The notes under the pieces: generated by a model
The model's input: only the letters and a program-made list of their open reading frames with translations
Told to the model about the DNA's origin: nothing
The model's database searches: none
Translations under genes and position numbers: made by a program
From: Urechis unicinctus
Taxonomy: Eukaryota > Annelida > Polychaeta > Xenopneusta > Urechidae
Assembly: GCA_034190875.2 (NCBI GenBank)
Contig: CM067349.1
Location: forward strand, 14,038,163 to 14,102,162
DNA length: 64,000 nt
Direction: 5' to 3'
Part shown: in pieces, positions 1 through 20,490 of the stretch
How positions within the stretch are numbered: the stretch's first letter is position 1
Layout of the letters: each line of letters opens with the position of its first letter

Positions 1-8416
<8,416 letters not shown>

Positions 8417-8664
8417 AAGATACGTATGTCACAAGGTAATTAGCAGGTGCAAAAAAAGTGAAAAAAAACCGTAGATGCATTGTCAATGTTCTAATGATTT
8501 ACAGCATTTGAGCTAGTGCGAATATGGAACTATGTCTGTTAAGATACGTATGGCACAAGGTAATTAGCAGGTGCAAAAAAAGTGAAAAAAAACCGTAGAT
8601 GCATTGTCAATGTTCTAATGATTTACAGCATTTGAGCTAGTGCGAATATGGAACTATGTCTGTT
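8417..8664. repeat. Tandem duplication, 2 x 124 bp, one mismatch
   Basis: The unit starting AAGATACGTATGTCACAAGG at 8417 repeats from 8541 and ends at 8664. The copies differ only at GTATGTCAC versus GTATGGCAC, and even the A7 and A8 runs inside the unit match in length. The duplication is therefore recent. Confidence 0.97.
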
Positions 8665-8719
8665 GAGCACTCCCAACAAAACAGTAGTATGCATCGTATA
8701 TTGTCAATGTCTACTGTAC

Positions 8720-9340
8720 GCTGTATGGCAACGTCTGTGATACACTGGAGGGTGTTGTTACGCCGTAGGCCGGTGTCCCTGGTGCTGTCTAGACCATGTT
8801 AGGTGTGACCGCAACGTCGTGTGGCGTTCATTTGATATTGAGGAACGGCTGGTAACGTTTGTGATACGTAAAACGGCATCCATGAGTTGCTAGGCAACGG
8901 CTGTTTAGCGGTGCTCTGCAGGAGGATGCGCTGCCTGGCAACTTGCGTGTTACGTAAAATACGTCCATACGTTGCTGCGGAGACAACAATGTTACCTGGT
9001 AACGTCTGTGATAAGTAAACAGCGTTGCCTTGGAACGTTAAAGATATGATAATCAGCGGCAACAGCGGTATTAGGCCTTGAAGGACTGTCAGCCGTAGTT
9101 GTATAACAACAATTGTCATGCACTCTGAAACATTAACACGGTGCATGACAACATATATATGTAACGTTTTTATACGGCGTATATTTCCGTCTGGACACGG
9201 CCCTGTTAACATCTATATGTTCCTTAGCAACGTCAATGACACACCATGTGTAGTCTTCAGGCTCCATGGCAACGTCCAGAAGAGTCTATATATTGTTGGC
9301 CACGTCTATAACGTGCGTGAGAAACGTCTATTAACTGCAC
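8720..9340. repeat. Degenerate array of X-box-like palindromes (GTTRCC-N-GGYAAC)
   Basis: Palindromic or near-palindromic elements occur at 8886-8898 (GTTGCTAGGCAAC), 8930-8942 (GCTGCCTGGCAAC), 8991-9003 (GTTACCTGGTAAC), 9024-9036 (GTTGCCTTGGAAC) and 9219-9231 (GTTCCTTAGCAAC). Half sites lie near 8726, 8850 and 9265. Several are followed by a shared tail like CGTCTGTGATACGTAAA, so this is an eroded tandem repeat and not a chance cluster. GTTRCC-GGYAAC is the known RFX-family X-box consensus. Binding here is untested. Confidence 0.6.
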
Positions 9341-9744
9341 GGCAGCGTCCGCTAAACATGAATCACGTAGAAAATCCACTATATATATATATATATACAC
9401 ACGTTGGGAATTTTGCAGATGGTCACAAGTGACCAGAGGGTGCTAAAGCGAATTTCTTGAGGCGGTGTAAAAATAGAAGTGTTGTGGCAGAGATCATGTT
9501 TGTTATCCTTGAAACAATGAGTTTGTGATTTTAATGTTTTGACGCGTTTCCATTACACATTGGTGATTCTTCGTGATGTTTTACAGGATCTGTGGCGGGT
9601 ACCTGAAACAAATTGCCGCAACATAATTCTAAATGTGTATTTGCCGAGAGACCATTTTCTGGAAATCGATTATACGTCCCACGAGCACAACTATCAGATA
9701 TTATCGTTTAAGTCCTGTGAGATGCAAATGCAAATGTTAGTGCG

Positions 9745-9762
9745 TTTATTAAAACCTTTATT
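9745..9762 (-). terminator. Candidate polyadenylation signals of the aquaglyceroporin gene
   Basis: Two AATAAA hexamers on the minus strand (9745-9750 and 9757-9762) lie about 310 nt past the stop codon at 10074. They would give a short, ordinary 3' UTR. Motif and position are the only evidence. Confidence 0.45.
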
Positions 9763-10073
9763 TCATCAAACCGTACCTGTACAATAACACGTGGTGTTAG
9801 TTGACAAATAGAATACGATTTGATAACCTTTTGAATACCATGCACATTGAGTGAATTCTGTTCATCAATACCTCATTTCAATAGGCTGTAATGTTTTTAA
9901 ACGTCGTCGTCCGTATCGCCGATTTCCGAGCTATAACCATCGCCACTTTTCTTTCTCGAATCCCCGTAACCACCCGAATGATTGGCCTCGACGATTTAAC
10001 AACTTGACGCGAGCCATCTCATCTTACAATCCCTGAATTGATTTCTACCTGCCCCCCGCAGAGCCATGCAATT

Positions 10074-12224
10074 TCATCCTACCTGTAAAGACTTCAGTAA
10101 GTGTATCACGTTGTTTTTATCACCCATTTCAATATTTTGTAATTCCTCCTCGTCGGCTTGTGTACCGTCTTCTTCGCTCCCCTCCTCAGCCGAGTTGTGT
10201 ATTCCTACACATATCTGATAAAAGCCGGCCCCCACTATGGCGCCCAAGTGGGGGCCTAAAATTGGTATCCAGAACCAGTTATAGTCGCGGATACTGAAAC
10301 CAAAGTGGTTGGTCTCTGTAGTAACTAACATATATAAATACAAATATTTGGCTGGCTTGACTTTTATATGGAACAGATGATGGTTCCAAATGATGCATAA
10401 AACTGTTGATGTAAACATAACGCAAACTTAAGTGCTATGGTCTATTACATCAAAATGAGATTTGTATATCTCGTAGATGTGGAAAAGTTGCATATTAAAT
10501 TGATTATGAAAAAATGTAAGGAAAAGTTTATGGTTTATTTGCAGTGATGATAATCATTTGATAACAAGCAAAAACAACTTAATTTGTGAAGTTGTTTGAA
10601 TGGATTGCAAATTTACATTAGGTTTAGAAATGCAAATGCTACAGATATGATGTGATAAAAGTATGCATGTTTTCAACAGGTGCAATATAAAAAAGTTTTA
10701 AGCCATGATGCAAATTAATGGAGAGGAAAAAAAATCATTTATCACTATTTACCTGAATGTTTCAGTTCCCCATCCAGCCATCAGGGTAAACATGCGCGGT
10801 GCCCAGTCCCGAGCGGGGTTGATGGCATAGCCTGAATTGATGCCAAATGTCATGCCCACAACAAAGACGATGAGACCTATGAAGAAAGGAATCATCCCTT
10901 CGTCTGGTACACGTGGGTTGTGTTTGTCTGTCAGAGCCAGTATGAGACAAAAGAACATGGCTGTTGCCACAACCTGTGTAGAGAAATCAACAGTAAATCA
11001 AAATAGGGATGGTCTAACATCGAAATCACCAGAGGCCATCAACATTGGAAGTGTAGGGATTTTTTTAAAATAAAGGCATTGACTGGGGTTGTACAAATTC
11101 GCATAGATATCAAGTAGCTGAAACTGGTGGAAGGAAAACATATTGAAGAGGCAGGGGAAGCTGATGAAGTTACCTGGTCTACGAAACCTATGAAGCTGGT
11201 AAGGTAGTCCTGTGGATATGTAGCCCAGATCATGGCTGTGGCATTAGGTCCTGTTACTTGTCGAATTCCCCCATCAAAATTGTTGAGACTGTCTGCATTT
11301 ATAATACACACACATCAACAAATAGTTTTAATGACACCGATTGACAAACACATTAAAAGGTTCAATTCTGAAAAAGTTTAAACTAATCAAACCAACAAAG
11401 CCGCAAGTGTCATCCTAACAAGCTGGCTTTCTTAAACCCATTACAACATTTAAACTTCCTCAACGAAGTGGAAAGCATCCAGCGTTAATAATATTATTGC
11501 TATCACTTGCCTTTATAAACAATGAATACAACAAAGGACGCCAGAAACGCTCCCAAGTATTGTCCAAGCCAATAAGGAAGCAGTTTCTTCCATGGTATTC
11601 GTCCCATAACGCACATCGTCAATGTCACGGCGGGGTTAAGGTAACCTTCTGTAGGATGACGCACACAGAGGGCACGACGTCAATTCATAGCATTCCAATC
11701 GGTAGCCTTGGTATATTATCTTGTTGTTTTCACTTCAGGAACATTTATTCACGATTACGCTTGGGAAAATTCGTTCTCTTTAATTTGATCTTTATGGACA
11801 ATGGTTAGACTGATCTGGCTATGATAATTGTCATAATGAATCCGGTTATGCTGAAATCTAATCACGAATCTGACCAAACACAAGTTAGCATCACTATTCT
11901 CGTCAGCAGAGGAAGCAAATATTTTTCAAAGCAACATAGAATTAGCAATGCTATCACGAAGAACAGACGTCTGAAAATAGCCAAGGTCGAGTGATGACCC
12001 ACTTCATCAGTGGATCCGCCAAAAACAAATATTACTAGGGTCACACATGATGAATTACAAAAGTTTACCGAGAGTATCACAACGAAATATCTCTTACCGC
12101 TAACACCCCCTGTCGACCACAGTCCCATGGCGACAGCCATGCCCCAACCCCAATTGACAGACAGGAACTCGCCATATTTGCCTTTCCCCAGAACAAACTG
12201 GGCCACGGCTGCATTTCCCAGCAC
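10074..12224 (-). CDS. Aquaglyceroporin (MIP family channel), coding exons 2-6
   Basis: Minus-strand exons, in transcript order after exon 1 (33773-33874), are 12098-12224, 11511-11648, 11174-11292, 10753-10973 and 10074-10293 (TGA at 10074-10076). Together they give a 927-nt CDS encoding 308 aa, a normal aquaporin length. Intron phases are 0, 1, 1, 0 and 2, and all junctions keep frame. The first pore motif is GYLNPAV (N81-A83). The second is GYAINPARD (N214-D218), whose aspartate after NPAR marks the glycerol-conducting class. Other class landmarks are [28 protein letters not shown] and [17 protein letters not shown]. The C-terminal tail (about residues 262-308) is cytosolic and rich in Glu and Asp. 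The family forms tetrameric plasma-membrane channels for water, glycerol and other small solutes. Intron 3 uses a GC donor. CAG|GTAGGA just before the stop could be a donor to an unseen last exon. It is AQP3/7/9/10-like, but the exact orthologue is not determined. Confidence 0.93.
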
Positions 12225-14170
12225 CTAGGTAAAAACAGAATAACAATCAGAATTACAATCTGCAAGTCATCATAATGAACAAAACAATAGGGGGCGCCAT
12301 TGAATCCTCCCTAGAAGAGGAGGCCACGTGATGGAAAGGGAGCCATGGAGATTATCATTGCTACTGAAGGTCAAGGCAACGTGGCATTGAAGTTTATTAG
12401 CATTATTCTTGCAGGTAACGAGTTTACAGGAAATGCCCAATTTGTACACGGACGGCAGGGAATCAAAGGGTATTAGTTGAGGAAGGATACGCCTCGGTTT
12501 CATTTGGGTAGGCGTCATTCAAGGAGATAAGTAAAACAATGCACATTACTCATGATTAGATTGGTCAATGGCAATTACCACAATGCGAGTACATGGTAAC
12601 TTTCTCTTCATCCCCTCTGCATTTCCCCGGTGTGGATCATACGTGTTTGACATATATTTTATTCAACAGGAGCATCAGTTAAAACGATCCATAAACGTCA
12701 GTAATGAATAACGATTGTAAATTTACTGGTTATCAAAATTCTTGTTTGACTGGAAGTGAGCCTCCATAAAACAGACCCACCACAACATAAAAAGGCAATA
12801 AATATCATCAATGCTGCTTACATAATCCTCTGACTTCCTGTAACATACGGTATTCTACGCTTACACCCATAAAAGGTCCTCGGTGAGTGCTGTTACGAAT
12901 ACCCAAGTGGATAAATCTAAGTTTATGGTAACAAAGCTACGTAATAAATCTGAAAAACTTTGCAAAATGAATTGGATATGTGGATCTATTGAACTGATAT
13001 GTGCTCCATAGCAAATTATCAGTGAAAGTTCCATTCAAATCCGCCTCTAACAAACTGAGATTCCTTAGTAAACACCTTTTCTCCCTATCTGCTACCGGCC
13101 GAGTCAAATAGTTGCGCTCAGTCACATATTGGCGTTAGCACAGCGTCAAACGACCCTGCTATAGACAGCTGCGAGACCTATTGGGCCTTGATAACCTTGA
13201 GAAGAGGCGAACAGACAGAGAGATTAAGCGAAAACCTCTCCTCCTCGGTGGAGCTAATACCCGCCATATTTACGGCTATGTAACCTTGCTGGTGTGTATG
13301 TTACACAAGTCATACAGGCTATTTTTGGCTGAATCATATAACTGGGGTACGGGCCTCGCATCACGCGTCACACGTCTTCTCGTGCGAGCGTTCATCGCGC
13401 GACATTTCACAGTCACAAACCGCGCTCAGAACCAACTCCCACCAAGGCACCCTCCTCCCCACTCATTTATCAGAAAGGTCTCCGAGTGTTTCCCATACTA
13501 AAATAACTACTACCAATATTACCCAACCAGTTCATTTAAGTCGTCTATAAAAATAATGTAAACACGTTAGATGAACGAGGAGCAGACGAGTCTGTAGTCT
13601 GAAATGCTGACGAGTGAGGCGCAAAGGTTTCTGGGTTAACTGCTGTCTAAATATAGCACAGCACCGACAAAAAGGACGAAACTATTTTGAAGGGTGCTCA
13701 AGAGAGGTGTTGGGGTGAAGAAGGGTGATAAGAAACGTGGCGATTGATTCTTGAAAGCTGAGTTCACCAACTCATGTAAACAACGGAAAGGTTCCGTACA
13801 ATGCACCCAGATATGTTTCTTAGTGGGAGGCGCTCGGATTCTGACGTTGGGTCCGTCCCAGAGCGTTGCAGACGACAGTATATTACCAACAAGCAGGATT
13901 ATCAATACGGAGAGGATGACCACAGACTAGAATCATAGATCGTATGGCATCGCCACACGCACATCAATAAACTCCACTTGTCACATTGATGTGAAAAGGT
14001 TAGACGCGTTAATCAACTCGCCAGCGTCTGTATCAGCAGACGAGTCAGTGTTACTGCCTTAGGTATGGAATAGGAATACAGGTGTATACTGCGAGGTTAT
14101 CAATGTGATTGCATGAGGACGATGGAAGGCGTCGCATAGGTGTGTTCTTGGTGCAAACTCGCACGTACGT

Positions 14171-14191
14171 ACATACATACATACATACATA

Positions 14192-14278
<87 letters not shown>
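14171..14278. repeat. Compound microsatellite (CATA)n-(TA)n
   Basis: CATA repeats at 14171-14194 run into an 84-bp pure TA tract at 14195-14278, inside aquaglyceroporin intron 1. Confidence 0.97.
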
Positions 14279-14281
<3 letters not shown>

Positions 14282-15880
14282 GATATAATCTGCCACATAA
14301 CATCATGTTAGCTGTGTAAAGTAAGCGAGCTCGGTGAGTCGGCAACATCATGGCTTTTACCAACAGCAGCAACCAAACATATCGATAAGGAAGCACAAAC
14401 AAACAACATCAATATAAAAAACCAAGGCGGAGCCGCAAATGTCCCAAGACATCGATCCGCATGCATCATTTAGAAACAACCAGCGCCAAAGACTACTGCG
14501 ACGTGTTGTCTTGCAACCACAGATAAAACTCCCAGCTATATGCATTGTTAATATCTCCTGAAGGAAGACATCAGACGTATGAATGCATTGACCTTATTCG
14601 ACCTTCAGCTTTAGTGGTGTATTATGATCCTTTTTAAGACTTCGATTCTCCATTCACAGCCCTTAAGGGTTGAGGGTATTTATGAGTAACTTATTGAGAC
14701 AGACGACCTCCCTGGAACAGTGGGATGAATTGGCTTTAGTTCGGGCCACATACAGACTTACATGCCTACAGGTGAAATCGCGCTAAGCAAGATTTGTCTC
14801 CTTCGCTAAGTGAGCTTTCGACAGAAGTCGACGTGAACTAGAGGTCTCAATAACGCCGCACGGTGGCTTCCGTTCGTCGCGTCACCTGACGTGTCCTTCC
14901 CATGACCTTCACATTGCACGACGCAACATCTTTTTTCCACATCAAATCACATCCCCTTATCACTTGTGAAATCACACTTCTGTTCATTACAATACTGAAA
15001 CTAATACTCAATATCCTTACACATACGATCTACATCCCACTTCGAAAACTCAATTTGATGGTGACTATAAAAAGGGTTCGTTGAATTAAAGTACAGTTGA
15101 CTCGCGTCCGTGATTGGTAGGTCGCCCGGTTAGTAAAAGAAACCTTCAAGGGAAGTTATATTTTTTGGGAACTATTATCCTAAAATTTCCTGCAAGAAAA
15201 GAGATTTCGCACAAAACCCCAAACATGCGCTTTAGATAAAAGTGTACGATACACTCTTGCCCTTCTAAGAATTTGGTGCCTTTAGGCAATATTATTTTTG
15301 CCTGATACTTCATAATGTGCTTGATGATGTGTCCAAGGTGATGGCTGAAGAGGGGAATGGAATAAAACAGAGTGCAACGCATCGTTAATGGAGGAAAGAG
15401 ATAACTGGCCCTAATTAATTTTCAGGAGTGTCCTACATTGAATTAAGTCACAATCAGGCAATATGCTAGATCCAATAAGGCTATTCTCATTGCGACGATA
15501 GCAATAAAGCACATGATTGTGACGAGTGCCTCTCTGGCATGTGGTGTCTGGAGCGAAAATGAGGTCACCATACAAAGCATCATCAGAAGGGAAATGGTAC
15601 GCAGCGTGAAGCACAATTACTGACATCTTGGACCCTTAGCCACAAAATCTACCCACCACTCTCACCTACGGAAGTCAGACACAGCTGCTCAAGCTAACAG
15701 ACGGGTCAGCACAGCGCTATGGCCAAAACAACTTCTTGTTTCGGTAGCTGCGTGGGCGTATTTAACCACTAACTGCAATGGTACAGATTAACGAGTGCAA
15801 GGAAAGGAAAATAACATCGTTAAAGTGCATAAACTAACCAGCACCTTAATAATGCAGCAGTACACGCTATTAAACAACAG

Positions 15881-15882
<2 letters not shown>

Positions 15883-15972
<90 letters not shown>
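15883..15972. repeat. (AT)n microsatellite
   Basis: About 90 bp of uninterrupted AT. Confidence 0.98.
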
Positions 15973-15975
<3 letters not shown>

Positions 15976-16418
15976 CAAGACTTATTACAAAATACCTTAA
16001 CCTCAGATATTCGATGTCATAGTAGAATCTCCTAACAGTAGGGAGCTAAAACATATTTCTTACAAAAGCGCCGGAATCCTATCTATACCTCGTTGACCTT
16101 TAGAGGTACAACTCTCAGACAAACTCTGACTTTGTCTGCACATGAATGATAGATATGAATTTATCAGTAGCCCCAAATAAATCACCCGTCGGTACGCATG
16201 CGCAACCCAACCCGGCCTAAGCGAACTTTGACGCAGCCATCACGTTATATCATACCCGTAAAACGGTTTACAGCCTCGTTGGTCCCCTGGGTATTAAGGG
16301 GTTATCACGAAATGGGCTTCTGTTACAATGTCACCTTTGCAGATTAAACCCACATCTGCGATTCGGAATTACTCGATTCAACGTAATCTTAACATTAACA
16401 CACACCCGATATATATGC

Positions 16419-16422
<4 letters not shown>

Positions 16423-16500
<78 letters not shown>
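16423..16500. repeat. (AT)n microsatellite
   Basis: About 78 bp of uninterrupted AT, flanked on the left by ATATGCATATGT variants. Confidence 0.98.
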
Positions 16501-16502
<2 letters not shown>

Positions 16503-16829
16503 GGAGGGGTGTAACCATGATATCAGCAGGAGGCTTTTTAAAAACTTATGAGCCAGAATGGTATTTTAACATGTTTCCATTTCCCGCTAACCGCTATTCT
16601 TTGTATCATCGTGGTAACCTGAATCGACGAGTAACATGAGCTTAGTGCAAGGGTTAGAATTTAACGATGTGGTTTCGTGTTTCTTTAAAGTGTTTTTTCC
16701 TACTAAGGGAAGGTTGTTTGTGACACATGCTAGTTTAGATTATAGATTGATGTTTGCATGAATCAATGTGATTTTGGGAGGATTAGACTGTCAATGAGAG
16801 ACAGAGGCATTTCATCAAAGTTGAATGAA

Positions 16830-16930
16830 TGGATTGATGGATTGGATTAATGCATTAATAGAAAAAATGGTTGATAGATGGAAGGATTTATGGATGGGAT
16901 GGGTGGATTTATGGATGGGATGGGTTGATC
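16830..16930. repeat. GATG-rich degenerate tetranucleotide patch
   Basis: Imperfect GGAT/GATG units appear, including two copies of GGATTTATGGATGGGATGGG about 22 bp apart. Confidence 0.6.
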
Positions 16931-17954
16931 ACGGACTGGACGGATGAACAACTGTCCTGATGTGGGAGCTTATGGATAAATGGCACATCTTGAATAGGAG
17001 AATAATATTCGTCTCACTCACAACCGGTTCATCGCACCGAGTTCACATAAGTACGCAATAGACGAACGGCTTCAATCTCATTACACGGATGAAGGTTATT
17101 TCCGAGATTTGCTCCCGATCAAAACGAGGATGTTTGAAACCGACCGGCCGTGAGGGATGGTGAGCACAGCGAAGTCCTTGACTGATACGAAGGTTGCAGA
17201 GAGAAAACACAGCAATGGAGGGTGTTAGCTTACTTATCAAATGTAAATGTGGATAGGAACTGTTATACCTCATGAAGTCGCTGATTGCGACAATCCGGTC
17301 GATCTAACCAAGCGTCAACCACGAATTGACGATCACACATTTCTCGACGTACAAACCCACGAAGTATCACATGACGTACAGACAATGAACAAACAACCTA
17401 TATACGGAATCCAGATGTACAGACGCGCCAACAAGCATCATACGTCCTTATTACGGCTTACTTCGCGATGTCAGTTTGACTTCCAATTAATATTGAGGAA
17501 GAAACACCTAACTTGAAGCATACTGATATGATTCAAGCAGCATTTTGTAACAAGTCATCATCTGATCACATCCTATATTTATAGATTACAGAATCGAGGC
17601 TATGAATTCCAGTGAAGCATCATGCCTCAGATGTTGTCAAGTCCCACACTGCATTAGCAGCTGACGGAAGGCGACTGGGTGCCTGAGGGAAGGCGTGTAT
17701 CAAGTGTTTGAAGTCGCGGCACGTATAATGCTTAGCGGTAGTGAAGAGACACACGACCTGTATTCTATTGATGAGTAAGCTCTCCGTCTGGCTACAGGCA
17801 AATGGTGGTATTCGAGTAGATTCCTAGATAGACAAAATTGGACGTCTACTGCCTCAATGCGCAATAGATCAGACGCCTTTATACCCCGTGATGCCTTAAG
17901 GCCGTGATGGTGATACAGGTACATATCATTGAGCATGTTACGTTCTACAGACTC

Positions 17955-18175
17955 AGTCAGCGCGTGTGCAATAGGTCAGTGCGTGTTCAATAGGTCAGCG
18001 TATGTGCAATAGATCAGCGATAAGTCAATAGGTCAGCGCGTTCTATAGGTCAGCGCATGGTCAACAGGTCAGTGCGGGTTCAATAGTTCACCACAGGTTC
18101 TATAGTTCAACACGTGTTCTATACGTGAGCATATATCCTAACTTTCAGCACACGGTTTATACGCTAGTACGCATT
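17955..18175. repeat. Degenerate 18-22-bp minisatellite (AATAGGTCAGCGCGTGTTC-like)
   Basis: About ten imperfect units share the core CAATAGGTCAGCG or TCTATAGGTCAGCG. Divergence grows toward the right end, where units read like TTCTATACGTGAGC. Confidence 0.75.
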
Positions 18176-19328
18176 TAAAGGTCACGTGATATATCCACAC
18201 GTGTTCCATACGTCATTACCTACAACATGTACAACACGCCTTCCCAGGCGTCGGGTCAACGAGTGCACTCTAACTTCCGGTCACCACCTGTCCTCATCCA
18301 CCTGGTGTCTAACTGAAGTGAACCATTCACCACAATACGCTAGTGGCTCTAACATGCAACGCGTTGACATTCACATTCCACGGCACACAGCCTTGCGCAA
18401 TAACACCCCACCACACCGCACATGTATACTAGGCCTAGGTTTAACCAATACAACAGGGACTGCATGCAATACAGAAGCGTCCGTTATATGCAGGGTCCCT
18501 TATACACGAGTGTCTGCTAAAGGCAGGTTATACGGTATGGAATAAACGCCCGGGATAAACGTCGCGTATGTAAATCTTTCATCGATTCACATATCTCATC
18601 AAGTATTTGCGTTCGCTGATAGTTACTGTGGGAAGCGAGTTAATTGATTAAGTAAACAGCGCACTCTGCCGTACCAATAGACCTGCTCGGATCCAGATAT
18701 TTTTCTTCCGAGCGGGTACCGACTGGATCTATGGAGACTGTTGCTATATTTAGAGTGAACACTCCCATTGCTAGAAATCACCCATCAGATTGCGGTTAGC
18801 GGTCACAAACATCTGGATTTATCATAACACCAACACAAATAATATGACGCGCAATATGACCTTCCGAATGACCTTCCCGTGTTTTGAAATACCCAATAAT
18901 TTATTGACAAAACCGAAGCCATGCGTAGACAAAGAATTTCAAGAAATCGATGCCTCGAAAGTATCTTTCCCTTAAACCCACCCACTACCGGGGGCGTGGA
19001 CCTCAGAACACCTCGCGTGGGGTCCACGTGGAAGAAAAAATTCAATAAACGATGTCTATCTAATAATTTTCACGTCGGCACAGTTAATGAAACGGGGAAA
19101 GCAAAATCACACAGGGGTTGGATTCATGCGTATCCCTCGTAGGTGGTTTTCCCAGGGAGGTAATTAAGGCTATTGTTAGAAATAAAAACTCAATGTGATG
19201 TACAGGTATAATGGCAAAATTCTGCCCAAACGGGATGACAGATACTAATTGATGAAACGTAAACTTGAGAGCGTGTTACCATGGTAATAAGATACCTCGG
19301 ATGCGTATAACACGAGAGACAACTATAT

Positions 19329-19329
<1 letters not shown>

Positions 19330-19366
<37 letters not shown>
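19330..19366. repeat. Poly-C run, 37 bases
   Basis: An uninterrupted C tract. Its recorded length may be affected by sequencing error. Confidence 0.95.
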
Positions 19367-19367
<1 letters not shown>

Positions 19368-19699
19368 AAATGGTAATTAACATTTACTGATGTCAATCAG
19401 GGACACGAATTAAAAATGATAAGTTGTGTATCCCGGTTTAGAAGGACATTTTCACCAAGAGGTTCCCTGAGGCAGCTTGGCCGTCATGATTCACTGGACG
19501 ATCTTAAGACAGTCTGGCTGCAATAGCGACACTAACTGTGCCATCGGGACCCGGATGCGATTGATGTCCACTCGATAAGTAGACAGTTGCCAACTTACAT
19601 AGATAGCGGAGGGGAAGTCAAGTTATTGGATCCTATCCAAAGTGTTTCACCCTATTCAGACACCTATTCAGAGTGTTCACCGTGGCGTGGTTGGGGGGA

Positions 19700-19870
19700 G
19701 TTTGGGGAGTGGGTTATGGGTGGCAGGGGGAGTGGATGGGTGGCGGGGGAGAGGATTGTGAGAGGATGGGTGGCGGGGTGATAGGATGGGTGGCGGGGGG
19801 AGTGGATGGGTGGCGGGGCGAGAGGATGGGTGGCGGGGCGAGAGGAGGATGGGTGGCAGGGGGAGTGGCT
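19700..19870. repeat. G-rich minisatellite, unit near GGATGGGTGGCGGGGGGAGT
   Basis: About seven imperfect units of 17-21 bp. Each has several G runs, so the plus strand could form G-quadruplexes. Confidence 0.85.
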
Positions 19871-19971
19871 TAGGAATGATTCAATATAATATGACTTAAT
19901 TGTAGGCCGGTTAATATTCGAATAGTCAGCAACAATTGTGATATTTGTACAAAAGTTGAAAGAGGGGAGAG

Positions 19972-20490
19972 GGCGAGGGTCATGGTCATGGAGGGATCTG
20001 GGGAGCACTAACGGGGGTCATGGTCATGGAGGGATCTGGGGAGCACTTACGGGGTCATGGTCATGGAGGGATCAGGGGAGCACCAACGGGGGTCATGGTC
20101 ATGGAGGGATCTGGGGAGCACTAACGGGGGTCATGGTCATGGAGGGATCTGGAGGAGCACTAACGATGGTCATGGTCGGATCTGGGGAGCACTAACGGGG
20201 GTCATGGTGGTGGAGGGATCTGCACTAACGGGGGTCATGGAGGGATCCGAGGAGCACTAACGGGGGTCATGGTGGTGGAGGGATCTGAGGAGCACTAACG
20301 GGGTCATGGAGGGATCTGGGGAGCACTAACGGGGGTCATGGTGGTGGAGGGATCTGGGGAGCACTAACGGGGGTCATGGTCATGGAGGGATCTGGGGAGC
20401 ACTAACGGGGGTCATGGTGGTGGAGGGATCTGAGGAGCACTAACGGGGGTCATGGTGGTGGAGGGATCTGAGGAGCACTAACGGTGGAGG
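19972..20490. repeat. 38-bp minisatellite, about 13 copies
   Basis: The unit contains GGGGTCATGGTCATGGAGGG followed by ATCTGGGGAGCACTAACG. Two sequence variants, TCATGG and TGGTGG, alternate in blocks, and a few units are shortened. The open frames across it are only the repeat read through. Confidence 0.95.
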
